Source of the DNA: Trogon surrucura
Taxonomy: Eukaryota; Chordata; Aves; Trogoniformes; Trogonidae
Assembly (NCBI GenBank): GCA_020746105.1
Contig: CM036628.1
Coordinates: forward strand, 5,466,001-5,530,000
DNA: 64,000 bases
Direction of reading: 5' to 3'
Shown: positions 38,077 to 50,700 of the stretch, one piece after another
How positions within the stretch are numbered: position 1 is the stretch's first letter
Layout of the letters: every line of letters starts with the position of its first letter
Position numbers and translations under genes: made by a program
Notes under the pieces: model-generated
Told to the model about the DNA's origin: nothing
Seen by the model: the letters and a program-made list of their open reading frames with translations, nothing else
Database searches by the model: none

Positions 38077-38177
38077 CATATATATATATATATATCAGCA
38101 TGCATATATATATATCTATATCTATATCAGCATCTTTCAGCTATATATATATACATATAGCCGAAAGATGCTGATAT
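38077..38177. repeat. (AT)n microsatellite fused to a 54-nt hairpin
   Basis: An (AT)n run (38080-38095), an ATCAGCATGCAT spacer, further (AT)n and two TCTATA units lead into a long inverted repeat. The left arm 38124-38146 (23 bases: ATATCAGCATCTTTC, then AGCTATAT) pairs with the right arm 38155-38177 at 22 of 23 positions. The one exception is an A opposite C. The loop is 8 nt. The core ATCAGCAT also occurs at 38094-38101, outside the hairpin. The 15-bp outer stem is mixed sequence, so the hairpin is not explained by the AT repeat alone. Options: a short hairpin RNA precursor, a tiny inverted-repeat element, or a replication-slippage/template-switch product seeded by the microsatellite. Confidence 0.85.
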
Positions 38178-40440
38178 AATACATTCTGCCTCGGGATATA
38201 TTATTGTCTATATGAAGAACTTACAGGGTTATGACTTGTATGAGTTTCAGTAAGCAAAGTATCCCAAGATACTTTTTTAGTCATATTTCTGTGCTATTGA
38301 AAAAGTTCTTCCTCATGCACTCATTGTTTTGGGTACTGGAGTGTTTGTGGGATTCTTGGGATATGTTTTTTTTTACCTCTGGTTTATCAAAGCATTATGC
38401 TGAAATCAGGATCTCTGAGGAATTTCTCACGCACTGGAGACTGCGATATAAATCAGTGCAACTGTACATAAAACAGCAAAGTAATACTAAGTGTACGTAT
38501 TTTGTTAGCTTGGGCAGAACATCTCATAAATATAGGTGTAGTATTTTTAACCCAAGCTCTTCGGTTCAGAGGTGGCTTGGGTGACCTTGTATTTCCTCAG
38601 ATAAGAAATTTCAGAGTCATGCGCACATTGAGAGAAAGACCATTGCATCTAATCTGTCATATAATCTGTCCTTCCTGTTGCATACCTGCTGAGTGCACTG
38701 AATAAACCTAAAGGCACTGAATAGCTATTCTGGATGTGTTGTCAAGAAGACCTCCGGGAAAGAAGTTTGTTTTTTTCAGGCTAACCAACTTGCCATACCA
38801 TTACCTCCCTCTTTATGCATCATGTCATGTTTTTAAACTCTTGGTGGCAGATCTAGCTGTGCTCATACAGTCTAGTCAAGCTCTCCTTGTCTTAATCCAC
38901 ATTGCATTAGGTATGATAGCAGAGATGAGCAATTTTACAGAAAGTGATTTTCTTCCCACTGAGAATGAATTCATAGTTCTGTGGTAACCATCTACAGCAC
39001 TTAAAATAACAATACCCCCTCCCACCTTGAACAAATTATCCAGCCTACAAACCTTTACCTGTAACAAAAAATATAGATTGTGTTTTTTCTAGACCTGCTA
39101 TGTTGAAATGTAAGGGGATTCTACACTTTTCCCCTACTCTGAAAGTGTCCTGGGAAACAGCACTTTGGCAGGTGGATTTCAATAAAGTAAGAACATTCCA
39201 TTAAAAACAGAAACCTATGTTTGTATCTGCCTCTTCTGAGGAAGCACATTCTACAGAATGAATGATCGGGCTGGTGTCAGGAACAACTGATGAGCCTGGT
39301 GCCTCTGAGTGAAAAGCCAAAGGACTGAACTGGGTGGTTCCTACTGGTCAGTCACCTGTTCCAATATATATTCATTCCATTATTGCTGTCAGTCCAGAAA
39401 TCAAAACAGGTTTTGTAACAGACTTGTAATGGACTTCAAAATTGGATTTCCACTGTATTTTTCTAGGTCATACAAAAAAAATGTGGCTGATGACTGTGAT
39501 TGAAACTGCAGTTATTGGAAGGTCACAGCAAAACTGAGTCCCTTGAACTGAAAAGGTGTTAACCCGTTATGTGAGACAAATCATTTTCCATTCCTTGAGT
39601 GCACATTGTAATATCATTAATTCTGATAAAAATCTTTGGATATTAATGCAGCTGTATAATTGCAGATTTTTCAATTTATTCAAGTGCTGTTGAAAGTCCA
39701 CCATGAAGTACCTATTCCAATGACAGTGGTTTATGTCTACAGGAGACGCAGTAATATTTCTGCTTTGATTATAAAACGAGTTCTTCTTTTAAAAAGATAA
39801 AGAAAAGCACTAATTATTTTAGAGTAAAGCTATAGATAGCAGCATGAATATAGTTATAACACTAAAAAGTTGGAATAACTCAGTACAGCCAATCGGATTT
39901 TACATGGATAGTCATATTTTCCATTTTGTTTGAATTTAACAATTTTTATTGTCAATATCTCGGGCTTCTTTTTTTCAAAAACTTTAAAATGCTTCATAGA
40001 TAACTCCAAATGCTGTAGGTTAAACGCCTTTCCTTAACAAAAAGACAATAGCTCCTGAGGTATACCTTATCCAGTCTTCTGAGTGGGAAAATCTACCATT
40101 TTAGATTTGTTGCTGTTAAAAGATAAACATTTATCCACACATCTTACAGTAGATTATAGAGAATGTTCCTGTTCTTCTTAGTGTTAAGTTTCTTTCGAAT
40201 ACTCAGTCAAATACTGTGTTATCATAGGATGCCACAGTGTGGTAGCTGTTGGTAAATGCTGGGGGTTTGTGGTTTATCCTTGGTTTGAGACTTTTTAAAC
40301 TGTTAGCATGTTTATGCTCGTTATCTTATTGAGTTTTAAATATTACATCCCTTTCCCCAAAATGACCCTTTTCCGAGAGTGAATTTTAAGAGTTTTCACA
40401 TTATACTTGCTTTTGTTTTGTAATTTCATTTCTTTATTTG
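38178..40440. other. Unique AT-rich non-coding sequence
   Basis: No gene or repeat family recognised. The 117-codon open frame at 38231-38584 has no identifiable domain. Confidence 0.55.
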
Positions 40441-40980
40441 GTAGCGCTAGAGGAGGGGGAGGACTGCCTTTCCAATGGCCCTCATGATGTGCTATTTATG
40501 GACACACAAGTAGAGTATAAAACATCACTACTTAGGTGGGAGTGTTCAGTTATATCGGTATACTAAACCAGATTCTCCTCTACACCAGGAGTCCTTCAGC
40601 AGCAGACTGCGAATTACGGTTCCTCGATTTTGCAATCCGATGTTTAAATGACTGACAGGGAGCTTGTTGTAGTCACACTAGATCTTATAGTATCGGAGGA
40701 ACCGTAGAAGCACAGATGGAAGTGACAGTACCAGGTACATAGGCAGGGAGGGATCAGCTGCTCTGCTATATAGAGTAGCATACAAGCATAAGTCCAATAT
40801 CCACATATTTGTCACTGTGCTTGTAGGAATTCGAAAGTGCAACAATGAAAGTGCTGGTAACTGGCAAGAAGCTTGCAGGAAATCTAGGATCCCCTTATCT
40901 CTGTTTCCCAATAAAAGTTTCGCTGCTGTAGTTATGTTGATGCTAATATTTCTTTCGCAGAGACAGATTTTTAAAATTTG
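40441..40980 (+). other. CpG-bearing block with TATA, stem-loop and poly(A) signal
   Basis: In order on the plus strand: GAGGGGGAGG near 40450; a TATA-like AGTATAAAAC at 40514-40523; CpG-containing sequence; a spaced inverted repeat with left arm ACGGTTCCTCGAT (40616-40628) and right arm ATCGGAGGAACCGT (40692-40705), pairing with one bulged G; then CCCAATAAAAG (AATAAA 40910-40915) followed by T/G-rich sequence. This resembles a small transcription unit or the U3-R-U5 order of an LTR. No TG...CA ends, target duplication or known family are recognised. No open frame of note is present on the plus strand. Confidence 0.25.
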
Positions 40981-43402
40981 ATATCTTTGGATAGTAGGGC
41001 AAAGAAAACCAAGTAAGAAGGGATTTTATATCTCTCTGCTTGAGAGAGGCTTAAGATGTAGAATTCCTTTATTTATTAGGTGGTCAATCTATTTTCTGTG
41101 TTTAGAACTGCTTACTTTCTGGTTGTTGTCCATTACCCTGACTTTCATCCCAGGACATGGGTAATCCAGAGAAGTGATACTCTGCTTTGTCAAGAGAGTC
41201 ATTTGCGTCTTCAGGAGATGGAAAGCATATTGTAGTTGTGATTCAAGTACTGTAGAAGAGAATGGCACTATCCCCACTATAACTGAAGAGGATAATTCAG
41301 ATTTATTTTTCCTCTTATTGTTCTTCTGAAGCTGTAGTAATACATCTGCCTGTGGGTATGGGCGAAGGTGAGACCCTTACCCTTGCAGAGCCCCAGTACA
41401 CATGAACTACAAGTCTTATTAGGCTGCATTTTGTAAAGCAGAACTATTTCCCTTCAGCAAAGCAATAGAAGGGACCTTGCTTGAATTAAATCATGGGGTC
41501 ACACTGTGCTTAACTGCTTGGTTATTTGACTAAGATCTCACTTAGGGAATTTCACCAAGGCAGACATCTCCCATTGCCCCTAAAAGTTTGAGTCTAGTCC
41601 AAGGCCTTCTCTACTTTGTGGGTGCCTTTTTTTTTTTCTTTGTTTTCTTGCTACTGCATCCCACACAGCTTGTCAGTGTTCTGCACAGAGTGAGGCAAAA
41701 TAACAGAAAAATAAACTGAATGTGTCCCCAATACAATAAAAACAAGAAAGTGACAGCCACTGACTTAACTGAAATGTCAGAACTGAAAATACTCTCTATT
41801 TGGAAAGTGAATCCTTGAGATAAAACTGATTTTGCTAATAAAAAGCAGTACAAGCATCTACATTAACAAGTACAAAACCCTGATGTCTCATTTCAGTAGA
41901 GACTCAATGCAGCATATTCTGCCAGGAGTTCTCACTTCCATGTGAGTTTGGTTTTGTTTAGAAAAACAATGAGCACGTGGAATATTTGTGAGCAAAACAA
42001 TTCTGGCGGTTGAACCTTCCTTCAGCTGTTTATTACCACTGCTTCAGGTAAATTGATAACACATGGTAGAGGAGAATAATGTTTTTAACAGACCCAAAAT
42101 CTGTTGTTTGGCTCTCTTCACACTGAGTATCTTATCCTACTGACTTAAGATAATTGACCTAACAGCAAATTACATGCAAAGATGAACATCAGTGCTCCCT
42201 TCTGAAATACATCACGGTACTGAGGACCACACTCACACAAACCCCAAACCAACTATATTTAAAATTTTTACATAAGTATTTTAGAATTGGCTATTGTTCT
42301 AGAGGAGAACAGGCTGATGAAAGAGGCATCTGAATTCTTTCATTCTGAGTAATTTTTGAACAACCTCTAATGCCAAGAGTAAAATAAACTCTGAAAAACA
42401 CTGATGGTAAAAATAGCACAGTGGAAAGTGCTGTCAGACGTATCACTCCTGAACTGCATCAGATGATTGCAGAGCAGGATTTATCTTTTTAGTTTGAAAT
42501 TTGGTTACAGTAAAATAAATAAGAACAAGTGAATTTATTTCTTAATTTTCATATTGCTTGAACAATGAAGCCAAGACAAGTAAAAGCATTAACTCGGAGA
42601 AAGTGAGCTGAAAGACTGCAGTATAGAGAAGGAGAATTAGGGGACTTTCATGGACTTGTGAACCCTATGTTCTGTGTAAGAATGTACAAAGAACCATTGG
42701 AATATAAGAAAATTATGTGCAGGTTTGTGACTTGTCAGCCACTTCTTAAGAATTTGCACCTTGAAACTTGGTATAAGAGGATGATATGATTGCGATCTGG
42801 GACAACACATGTGAAAATACTGAAAAATCCAGAATGTGCTGGAGCAGTTTATCTGCTATGCAAACCAGTACAACGTAGAGTGAGAACATTGTACTCTTAC
42901 ACAATTGCTTCTGGATTTTTCTAATGATAGTTCAAGAAAATAAAACATCTCCAAAGGGGTTCTGTCACCTGAAGTTATAGCTGTATTAGAAGCTGTGTTA
43001 CTGCAACCACCAAAACCCACCCAGAATAAGAGGGGCAGGGCTATAATCCTTACAAGCCAGTACACTTGGCTGCAAGGGCTAGGAGAGTGATCTGTTCTGA
43101 GCAGAAGGAATCTGCCCCTGGTGATACAAATCCAGAGGGTTTATTTTAGTACTCGGGAGAGGAATCTAAGAAGGAGTTTCTTGAAAGAGAGTTTATACTC
43201 TTTGGTATCGTAAAATGAATGAGTGCTCACGATTCAATACTGTCTCAGTTCCAGCCGACCAGTTTATGAAGCACTGAATTCCCATGTTGTGATTATTCAA
43301 CATCTGACACCTACATGGTTTTCAAAAGATGGACATTCAGTCCATCATATGTCAGTGCTTAGTGAAAATACGTTCATGATTTGTGTGCATAGTAACATAT
43401 CA
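40981..43402. other. Unique AT-rich non-coding sequence
   Basis: No gene recognised. A T-rich run at 41628-41645 produces a lysine-rich end in a minus-strand open frame (41611-41853) that is not believed to be a gene. Confidence 0.55.
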
Positions 43403-43655
43403 GAGAATCACAGATTAATTTAATTCAGGAGCTCTCTAGCCCACTCTCTGTTCAAAGCCAAATACTTTTCGAAGTCAGAGTAGATTGCAGTTTTGAAAAA
43501 CCTTCAAGGATGGAGATTCCCGAGTCCCTCTTGGCTTTTATTCCAGCATTTTACCACTGCTGTGGTGAAGAATTTTGTTGGGGTTTTTTTCCTCTCTTTA
43601 AGACCCAAAATTTTCTGTTCTGTAACTTGCAACTCTTGCCTCTTTTCCTTTCAAA
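43403..43655 (-). mobile_element. Old, diverged CR1 LINE 3' end
   Basis: The plus strand reads as the reverse complement of a CR1 3' end. It opens with the AGAATCACAG terminus, then a decayed UTR, then AAACCTTCAAGGATGGAGAT, a decayed CAGCATTTTACCACTGCTG, GTGAAGAATTTTG, and AACTTGCAACTCTTGCCTC with a CTTTTCCTTT end. The order matches the reverse complement of the CR1 terminal coding segment and UTR. Divergence is much higher than in the copies at 588 or 35652, so this is an old insertion. No frame survives. Confidence 0.75.
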
Positions 43656-46600
43656 ATATGTATGTAAATTGAAGAGTTGTACCTGGATGATGATAAGATA
43701 CTGAGAACCTCAGACTGTTTACGTATGAAGCCAGTTTCTGGAAGCACTGGGCTTCTGGGAAAATAGACATATTTCAATGTTACAAGTACAGCATTTAAGG
43801 CATGAAACATAATATATTTAGTAATACTCTTTCAGTCATAGCAATGCAATTGATTTCTCCTGCCTGTTGGATCCGACTGTCAAATCATTTTTATAGTTTG
43901 GCAATGCTTGCAACTGAAACAAGTATATTGAAAAGTGTTATTTATGACCATAATTGTGTGGAAAACCAACATATTTTCTCTTTCTCCTCTTGTACATGCC
44001 CACAAGTATTCTCAGACAGGTAGGCACTATGAAGCACTGAACACCACAAACCTCAACCTGAGGCTTTTTGGGAAAAACCAGAAAACTGTTATTTACCTGC
44101 AAGCTTGAAGAAAGTGACCTGTTGCTCTGTCACTCTTTAGTTATTGGTGCCCAAGACAGTCCTTCAGGAGGCACAATGGTGATTTATTTTTTGCTCCTGA
44201 AAAACTTCAATTTAATGCAAGAGGAAAAATAGGAAATCTGAGAAGGGATAACTCTGGAGAATAAAAAAAAAGGAGTAGATTGGCTCAGTCACGAAGGACA
44301 GGTTTCCAAAAAATATTTAAGCAACTAAAGATGCAGTTACAGTTATGAAAGAAACCATAAAAGCTACTTGTGCTGGGACACGCACAGCTAGCTGATGCAA
44401 GTGGTGGGATTGCTTTCAGAAGGGATTTTTATGCTTTTCGGTGCATAAATAATTTTCCTGTGGCGGAAAAAGAAATTTTGAGGGATGGAGGGATTTCAGA
44501 ACCTAATTCTGTTTAAAGACACTGTCCTTGAACTTAGCTGCAACAAGTGTTGGATTAGACACAGAACAGCCAAAAGGTCCCAGAGCCTAATACAGATCCA
44601 AAGCGAAAATTCTTTGAACTTGGAACAGGTTGGCTGCCATTTCTCAAGACAGGAAGAGCTCTGAATGTTTTAGAAGAAAGAAGCAGACCTGACTCAGGAG
44701 ACAGTGAATGGTCAGGAATATTCTTTTGCATTCACTGAGCCTCATCCACTCCTATTCTGAAATGAAAACAATGTGCTTCTGTAGCTTGCTTTGGGAACCT
44801 GAGCATCCTTAGACTTTTAGCAAATCAGAGATTAGTATCAAGGAAAAAAACAAACAACCTGCTGCATAAATGTAATGAGTTCCTCAAAGGCATGCTATCA
44901 GCCACACGTTCATTGTTGAAGCGGTGTTTTTTTACAAATTCTAATCTTTGTTTTATTACATGTTCAAGTTTTATCATATTTTATGGTGAATGCACAAAGG
45001 ACAAAACAAACAAAAAAAAAAGATAAATTTCCCAGTGAAGTGAAATAATTTTATTTTTTAAAATGTAGATAAAAGCTTGGTTTCTCTTATTATTTAGAAA
45101 CAAGTGTTCACCTACAGTTCAAAGGAAATAATAAAAATGTTTTTGCTGTAGGACACTTTCCATCGAGCAAAAGCCCCCAAATCTGTGACACTCTTTAAAA
45201 CGAATCATATCTTTGTTACCCTTTGGACCCTTAAAGCCTCATCTCTCTTGGTTTTGTTGTGGTACAAAACTTCAGCAGTAGCCTTACTGGTATGAGTGTT
45301 ATAAAATATAGCAGGATGTGGTTACCGAGTTCATGCAAATATCTGGGATTTTCAGCCTTAATAATGTCTCAGGAGACTGCTTTAGCTTGAAAAAGCATTC
45401 TCATGTAGGACTTTTAAATTAAATTTTTTGGAGCTTGCACTAAATCTTACAACACTGTCTCACATAATCTTTTAAGTTTTTTTCATGTTTGTTGTAGCAG
45501 TAGAATGCTTTCAGTGATAAATGAGGCAAACATTTTCCTGTCATTTATTCTAATTGTCTTGTGCTCAAAAGGCACATGGGTCACCTCCGAACACATTTTA
45601 TAATTTGCCTTTGATTGCATGTTTTAGATATTTTCATCTAGGTACCCTGTCTCCTGAAAAATGTCATACCATTATTAACTAGTCATAGTTACAATTTTAA
45701 GAAGTCTTGATGCTAGATAGATTTTTGAGTGACTATTGTTGAATAATTTATCTTTGAAACGTTACTATCAAAATAGACTTTAAGTCTTTGACACCTCAAC
45801 GGAGTCAAACAACATTGTCCAAAAATTTTGGACAATGGAATATTTCAGAAACCAAACCAAAAAACCACAAAAACCCCACAAAACTAACCTAATGTAATTT
45901 TCTTAACAATATTGAGAGCATATTTACTGCTTTTAGTGTTTTACCTAGACAGTAGGTCAAATAAACTTCACACTCCAACATCTTAATGAAGTTTCTTTAA
46001 GATTGTATGCAGATCCTGATCAATGTTTGGGTGAAAAGGTTACTCTATTCAATATTTTGAGACTTGGATGTCTTCCTTATCACAGTAACTCTGCTTGGGA
46101 TAATCCAGAATCTTTGCTAATTTCCTATCTTCCACCTTTTGAAACCTGAGGAGCACCCAGCTCATCTTTTTCATTCATCTACTCACTCTCATCTCTCTGA
46201 ACCAAAATGATTTTCGCATAATATGACAAACTGTTACTTCTGGTGTGTAAGACAACTGCATCTTAGAAGATGTGTCATGTCCTTTCTGATGAGGGGCTGA
46301 ACTGAATTTTACTGAGCCAGAACACTTGATAAGGAATAAAACCCTAAGGACAGTGAGAACATGGATGCACTGTTTAGACAATTTGGATCTAAAATAATTT
46401 AAGTATTTTTTGACCCGTTTCATTCATCAATACTGAAAAGGAGATCTGAATGCTGAATTATGAGTAAAAGTTTTCTGCAGAACATGCTAGGCTTAAAATA
46501 TTTTTTTATAACACTCAAATTTGCTTTAAAACTTTAGTACTCCTTAGAAAGGATCGCATTTTAAAAATATTCTCACTTTGCATTTGAGGAGCTCTGCTCA

Positions 46601-47248
46601 GAGCAATGATGTCAGGAAGATGATACATGTAATGGAGTAGACCTTATGATATAGTTTTAAAAATTACTTCTAAGGCATCTATTCTGAAGAAACTGTAATA
46701 GATTTCACTGTGGTTGAAGTCTTCTTTCTACTGAAGCTGAATTCTGTGGCTGGTTGTAATGGAGGTCAAAATACTATCTCAAGTGCATTTATAGGTAATT
46801 TTACAAAAATATCTTTTCCTCAGAAGTTAAAAAGACTCTACTTCATTTGCAGACTCTGGTAAACTGCTCCCACTGTCCTGTCTGTACTTCTTTGTTTAGA
46901 AAAATCTAAGAACAGGTGGAGCATCCCCTGTGAAATGCTGCTGCCTGCTGTCAGCCATCATACGGCACAGCAGTCGTTAGAGGTCCCTCCTCCTGGAGGC
47001 TGTGTAAACTGGCAACCTCAAGTCTCCGAGCTGAAGTCCAGAATAGTTTGCAGTCACAACAAATTTATTTATTCTGTGATCATAGATTGTTGTGTGTGAA
47101 ATGAGGTTTTCAAATTCATTATTTCCACAGTTGCCCTTCTTTCTGGAGTTGTCAATAGAACGTTGGAGGGTATTTTTTTTTGAGCAAGAACCAAAAAGTA
47201 GATTTTCCTTTAGGTTTTAATTAACTCTTTCTAATGAAATGACAATTC
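43656..47248. other. Unique AT-rich non-coding sequence
   Basis: No gene recognised. It contains an A-run at 45011-45020, the palindrome at 45813-45837 and an A-rich stretch with CCCC interruptions at 45851-45887. Open frames are all below 85 codons and uninformative. Confidence 0.55.
45813..45837. repeat. 25-bp perfect palindrome
   Basis: CATTGTCCAAAA (45813-45824) and its exact reverse complement TTTTGGACAATG (45826-45837) flank a single central A. Both 12-bp arms are perfect. No similar copy was seen elsewhere in the window. It could be a dimeric protein site, a cruciform-prone spot or a template-switch scar. Confidence 0.85.
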
Positions 47249-47720
47249 TTGTTGGCAAGGGAGGTGGAAGCTCACTTGCGTTTCATGGACAACGTGTTGG
47301 GCAGCTGCAAAAGAGGGGCAGTGCAAAGGGAGGTGAGCCAGGAGCTGAGAGCACCAAGAAGGCAAGCAGGGCAGTGCAGTCAAAGGGAGTCAGCTGGCAC
47401 TCCAGAAATAGCATCTGAATTCAAGTCAAGAAGCCAAAGAGAAAGGCAGGTAGTTGCCTACAGCGTGGCTGAGGGCACTCCTGAGATGCTGGATGGAGGG
47501 TGGTAGCGTGGTGGCTCCAGATGCGTCATCCTATTGCCCTTTCCCAAATTTCACTCTGTGGATCCAATCTGATGTTGTGCGGCTGCCGTACTGGAGCAGA
47601 CTTCCAGCACGGGCTGCTGAGCTTCTGAGGTTGGGATAGATGAGGTTGGAGAGGATTATACAGAAGGGACACTGCAGGTGATTTAGGGCAGTCAGCCTGT
47701 TGGTGGGCTCCTGATGTGAG
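47249..47720. other. G+C-elevated, purine-rich island of unknown origin
   Basis: This ~470-bp block is distinctly G-rich on the plus strand compared with its AT-rich neighbours. About eight CpGs lie between 47275 and 47615. It contains a diverged direct repeat: GGGCAGTGCAAAGGGAG at 47316-47332, and the same motif with a 3-base insertion at 47369-47389. The open frames 47249-47506 (85 codons) and 47454-47639 (61 codons) follow from the base bias; neither shows a domain I recognise. No CR1 or LTR landmark is visible. It could be an unrecognised retroelement fragment, an exon of a non-coding RNA or a local G+C patch. Confidence 0.4.
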
Positions 47721-50700
47721 AAATGTGTCAGACCCTTGCCTTATTGGCTGTAGCTTCATTGGTAACAGAAATAATTCTTATCTAAATTAGCTGATCTATT
47801 ATAATGATTCTTTCACCATTTCTGGTGCTTCTTAAGAGCACTAAGACCCAATTATAAATAGAGATGCACTCACGGCACATAACAGCAGCTATTCAGCTGA
47901 ATTTGGGGGATGAGGGAAAAAACCTTTTACGCTTGTTTAAATTTGAAAATCCCAAGAGTTTTCTGATGAGGGAGTTACTAAAAATGGATTGTGAAGGTTG
48001 AAGTATAGGAATGACTGGTTTAACTTCACCTTACTTTTTTAAGATATGCCTATAATATAGTATATAGTAAAGGGTCATACAATGAGATGGGTTAAATACA
48101 GTTTCACTGAAAAGTTCCCCAATCATTTAATGGTGTCAGTTCCCCCGCGTACACCTGTCTTTATTGGATTCTCGATTTTCTTGCAGTAAAACAGTCTTTA
48201 ATAATATACTAAAAATGGAAGTACTTTTCAATTTTGAATAGAATTGAAAAAAAATATATTTTACCTTTCTCAGATTAGATTTTGCGGATTTACTACTATG
48301 CCCACGCTATTTTTTAATTCTTTTTTTTTTTTTAATTCAATCTCTAGACTGAACAAAATTGGAAAAAAGCTTAGTGTTTACAGCATGTATAGTCCCTGGA
48401 TAATAATTGTGTCGGGTATCTATTTTCCTATAAGGTTATTAAATATAATAACTCTATTTAAAAGTTTCAACTGGATGACAATAGAAATGATTCACAGGTG
48501 TCCTGCCAGAATGTTTCTATTTTGGCATACAAATCAAAGACATGTCAGCTTTTCAGGAGACATCTGTTAGTAGTTAATTATAGTAGCTTGCTTTTAATCA
48601 GTCTGAGTATTTCCCTGACTGTATCAGGCTCCTGTAAGCACTGAAGGAAAACAATTTCTTACAAGAGGTGCAGCATCTACCCTTTTAAAGTTTCAGTCCA
48701 GCTGAAACGTAAAGTGCTTTTTTTTTTTTAACATATAAAAATAGGCTGACTTTAATACCTCTTAAAATCATTGAGTTTAAAAGTGGGCATGGTGAGCTGT
48801 AGTACTTTTTTTTTATCAGCAGAAGATAAAAGATTGGAAATTAAGTAGTCTTAATGGGAAAGTAATGATTTTTGTGTTATATTTTGTGATGCAGGTGCTG
48901 TCATTTAAGGTTCAACTCTTAAAGTAAAGAAAGAGAAATATGTTGAGGAACATTTTGAGCTACCTGTGTAAATGATGTACAGAATTTTAAAATTGTGACA
49001 GGAGGCGAAAAAACATCTTTGGCAGAAAAAAACTCACACAATGGCTTACAAATACTTGGATGGCAGAAGTAAAGAAGTAGAGGATTCTTCTGTAAATAGA
49101 TTGAAGACTGACATGTTTGGTAAAAGATTAATTATTGGGCATCAGCAATGATACTACTTGCACCTGCTGGGAGTCCTGTTTATATATTGTATATGTTTAC
49201 TCTGATATCTTGGATCTTCCAGGATAACCATTCCAAAATCGGAATAAGGAGTTCAAAAGTGTTTAGATATATTTGAGGTTTTTATAGCTATAGAGATATT
49301 ATTGATGATTTTTCCTGAACTACTATTTTTGTCTGATACATAATCAGATGACCAGAAAATAGCGTTCTGAGAACTTTTACTGAGAAATGTTGTATGTGTT
49401 TTTTTCTGCTTTGTTCCTTCCAAGAAAAAGAAGACAACTTCCAACCTCAGATCCTGCTTAATTTTCCACTCAATTCGATATGCCCTTTCCAGAGGTTAGA
49501 GATATAGAAACAAGCTTTTCTTGAACTCCATGACGCTCACTCTTCAATTAAAATTGTTCTCACCCACTTGTGGCAACGGGACTGTGTATTTGCTGTCCTC
49601 ATCAGTCATTTGTCTGCCACATCCACAAAGCAGGCAGAGACTGAAGCTTCGCAAATTGTACAATTGCCCATGAATAAGGCGGCTGCCCTTTTTCCCGTAT
49701 GTACCCCGTCGTTTTAACTGACTGCCACAGTGATGTCTTACACTTTGAGCGGGGATGGAACATATTTAACCTATTGCCTGAAGCACTCTGGGGAACTGTG
49801 ACTATCTTTGATCACACAAGTGCACATAAACAGCAGCTACGTAAAATCGATGTTTAAAAATGAGGCCAGCAAGGTGGCACACCTCCTGTCTCATGTCCCT
49901 GTGGGCACTAGCCTGGCCTTGGAAACAGGACAGAAAAATTTAACCAGCATAAGTTGAGTGCTGTACAAGGAGAGATCACCCACTTTTTTCAGAATACGAA
50001 CTTAACTTGGGTAATACCAGACTCCTTGGTGCAATAGAGACGTACCTAGCCAGTCCTATTGCAAACATTTGGACTATTTCCTTCATAAAAAATATAATCC
50101 AAAGACAGTTGAAACACTATAGTTCAAATTTAAACTGTAAGCTCACTGGACAGAGATACTTTTACCTCACTTTATGATGGTACAGGGCATAACGTGAATG
50201 GATCTTGGTTCAGCCCCTGACTGCACCTGTTGCACAAATACTCAAGGTCTGTGCTTGGAGTTATTCAGATTACTCCGAAATGTTCATTATAGGCTAACTC
50301 AAAAGCAGTAGGTTTGCAACTGATGTTTTTCTTCTTATCACTCTACTTTAAGAAGAGAACAGGAAGCTAGAAAGGGCATAAATTTTACTACTAATATTCC
50401 AAGCTCTCTCTAGCAGTGCCTAATAAAATCTTTTCAATGTGAGTAACGTTCAGTCTTTCCAAACCCAAATGTACAGTGGAAGAGAGAGTAACATACACAT
50501 TTCTTTCTCCATTTCCTCTGAAATAAAATCTTGTTAACTCTCAGAAGAAGCTGTATAAGGGAGTAATTTGTATTATTCCATTAACCTCTGTTTATAACTA
50601 GTTTTACCTCAATAGGAATATGTGAACTTTTCCTCAATTTTGATGTCATTCTCCTGGCATACGGAATATTGTTCATAGGATTATTACTAGGTTGGTAAAT

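Noticed and set aside
37948-38160. Open frame ending in a Tyr-Ile repeat
   Set aside because: It is a translation of the (AT)n microsatellite and hairpin arm.
40678-40911. 77-codon minus-strand open frame as a gene
   Set aside because: No recognised domain. It runs antisense across the stem-loop block and has no promoter or splice signals of its own.
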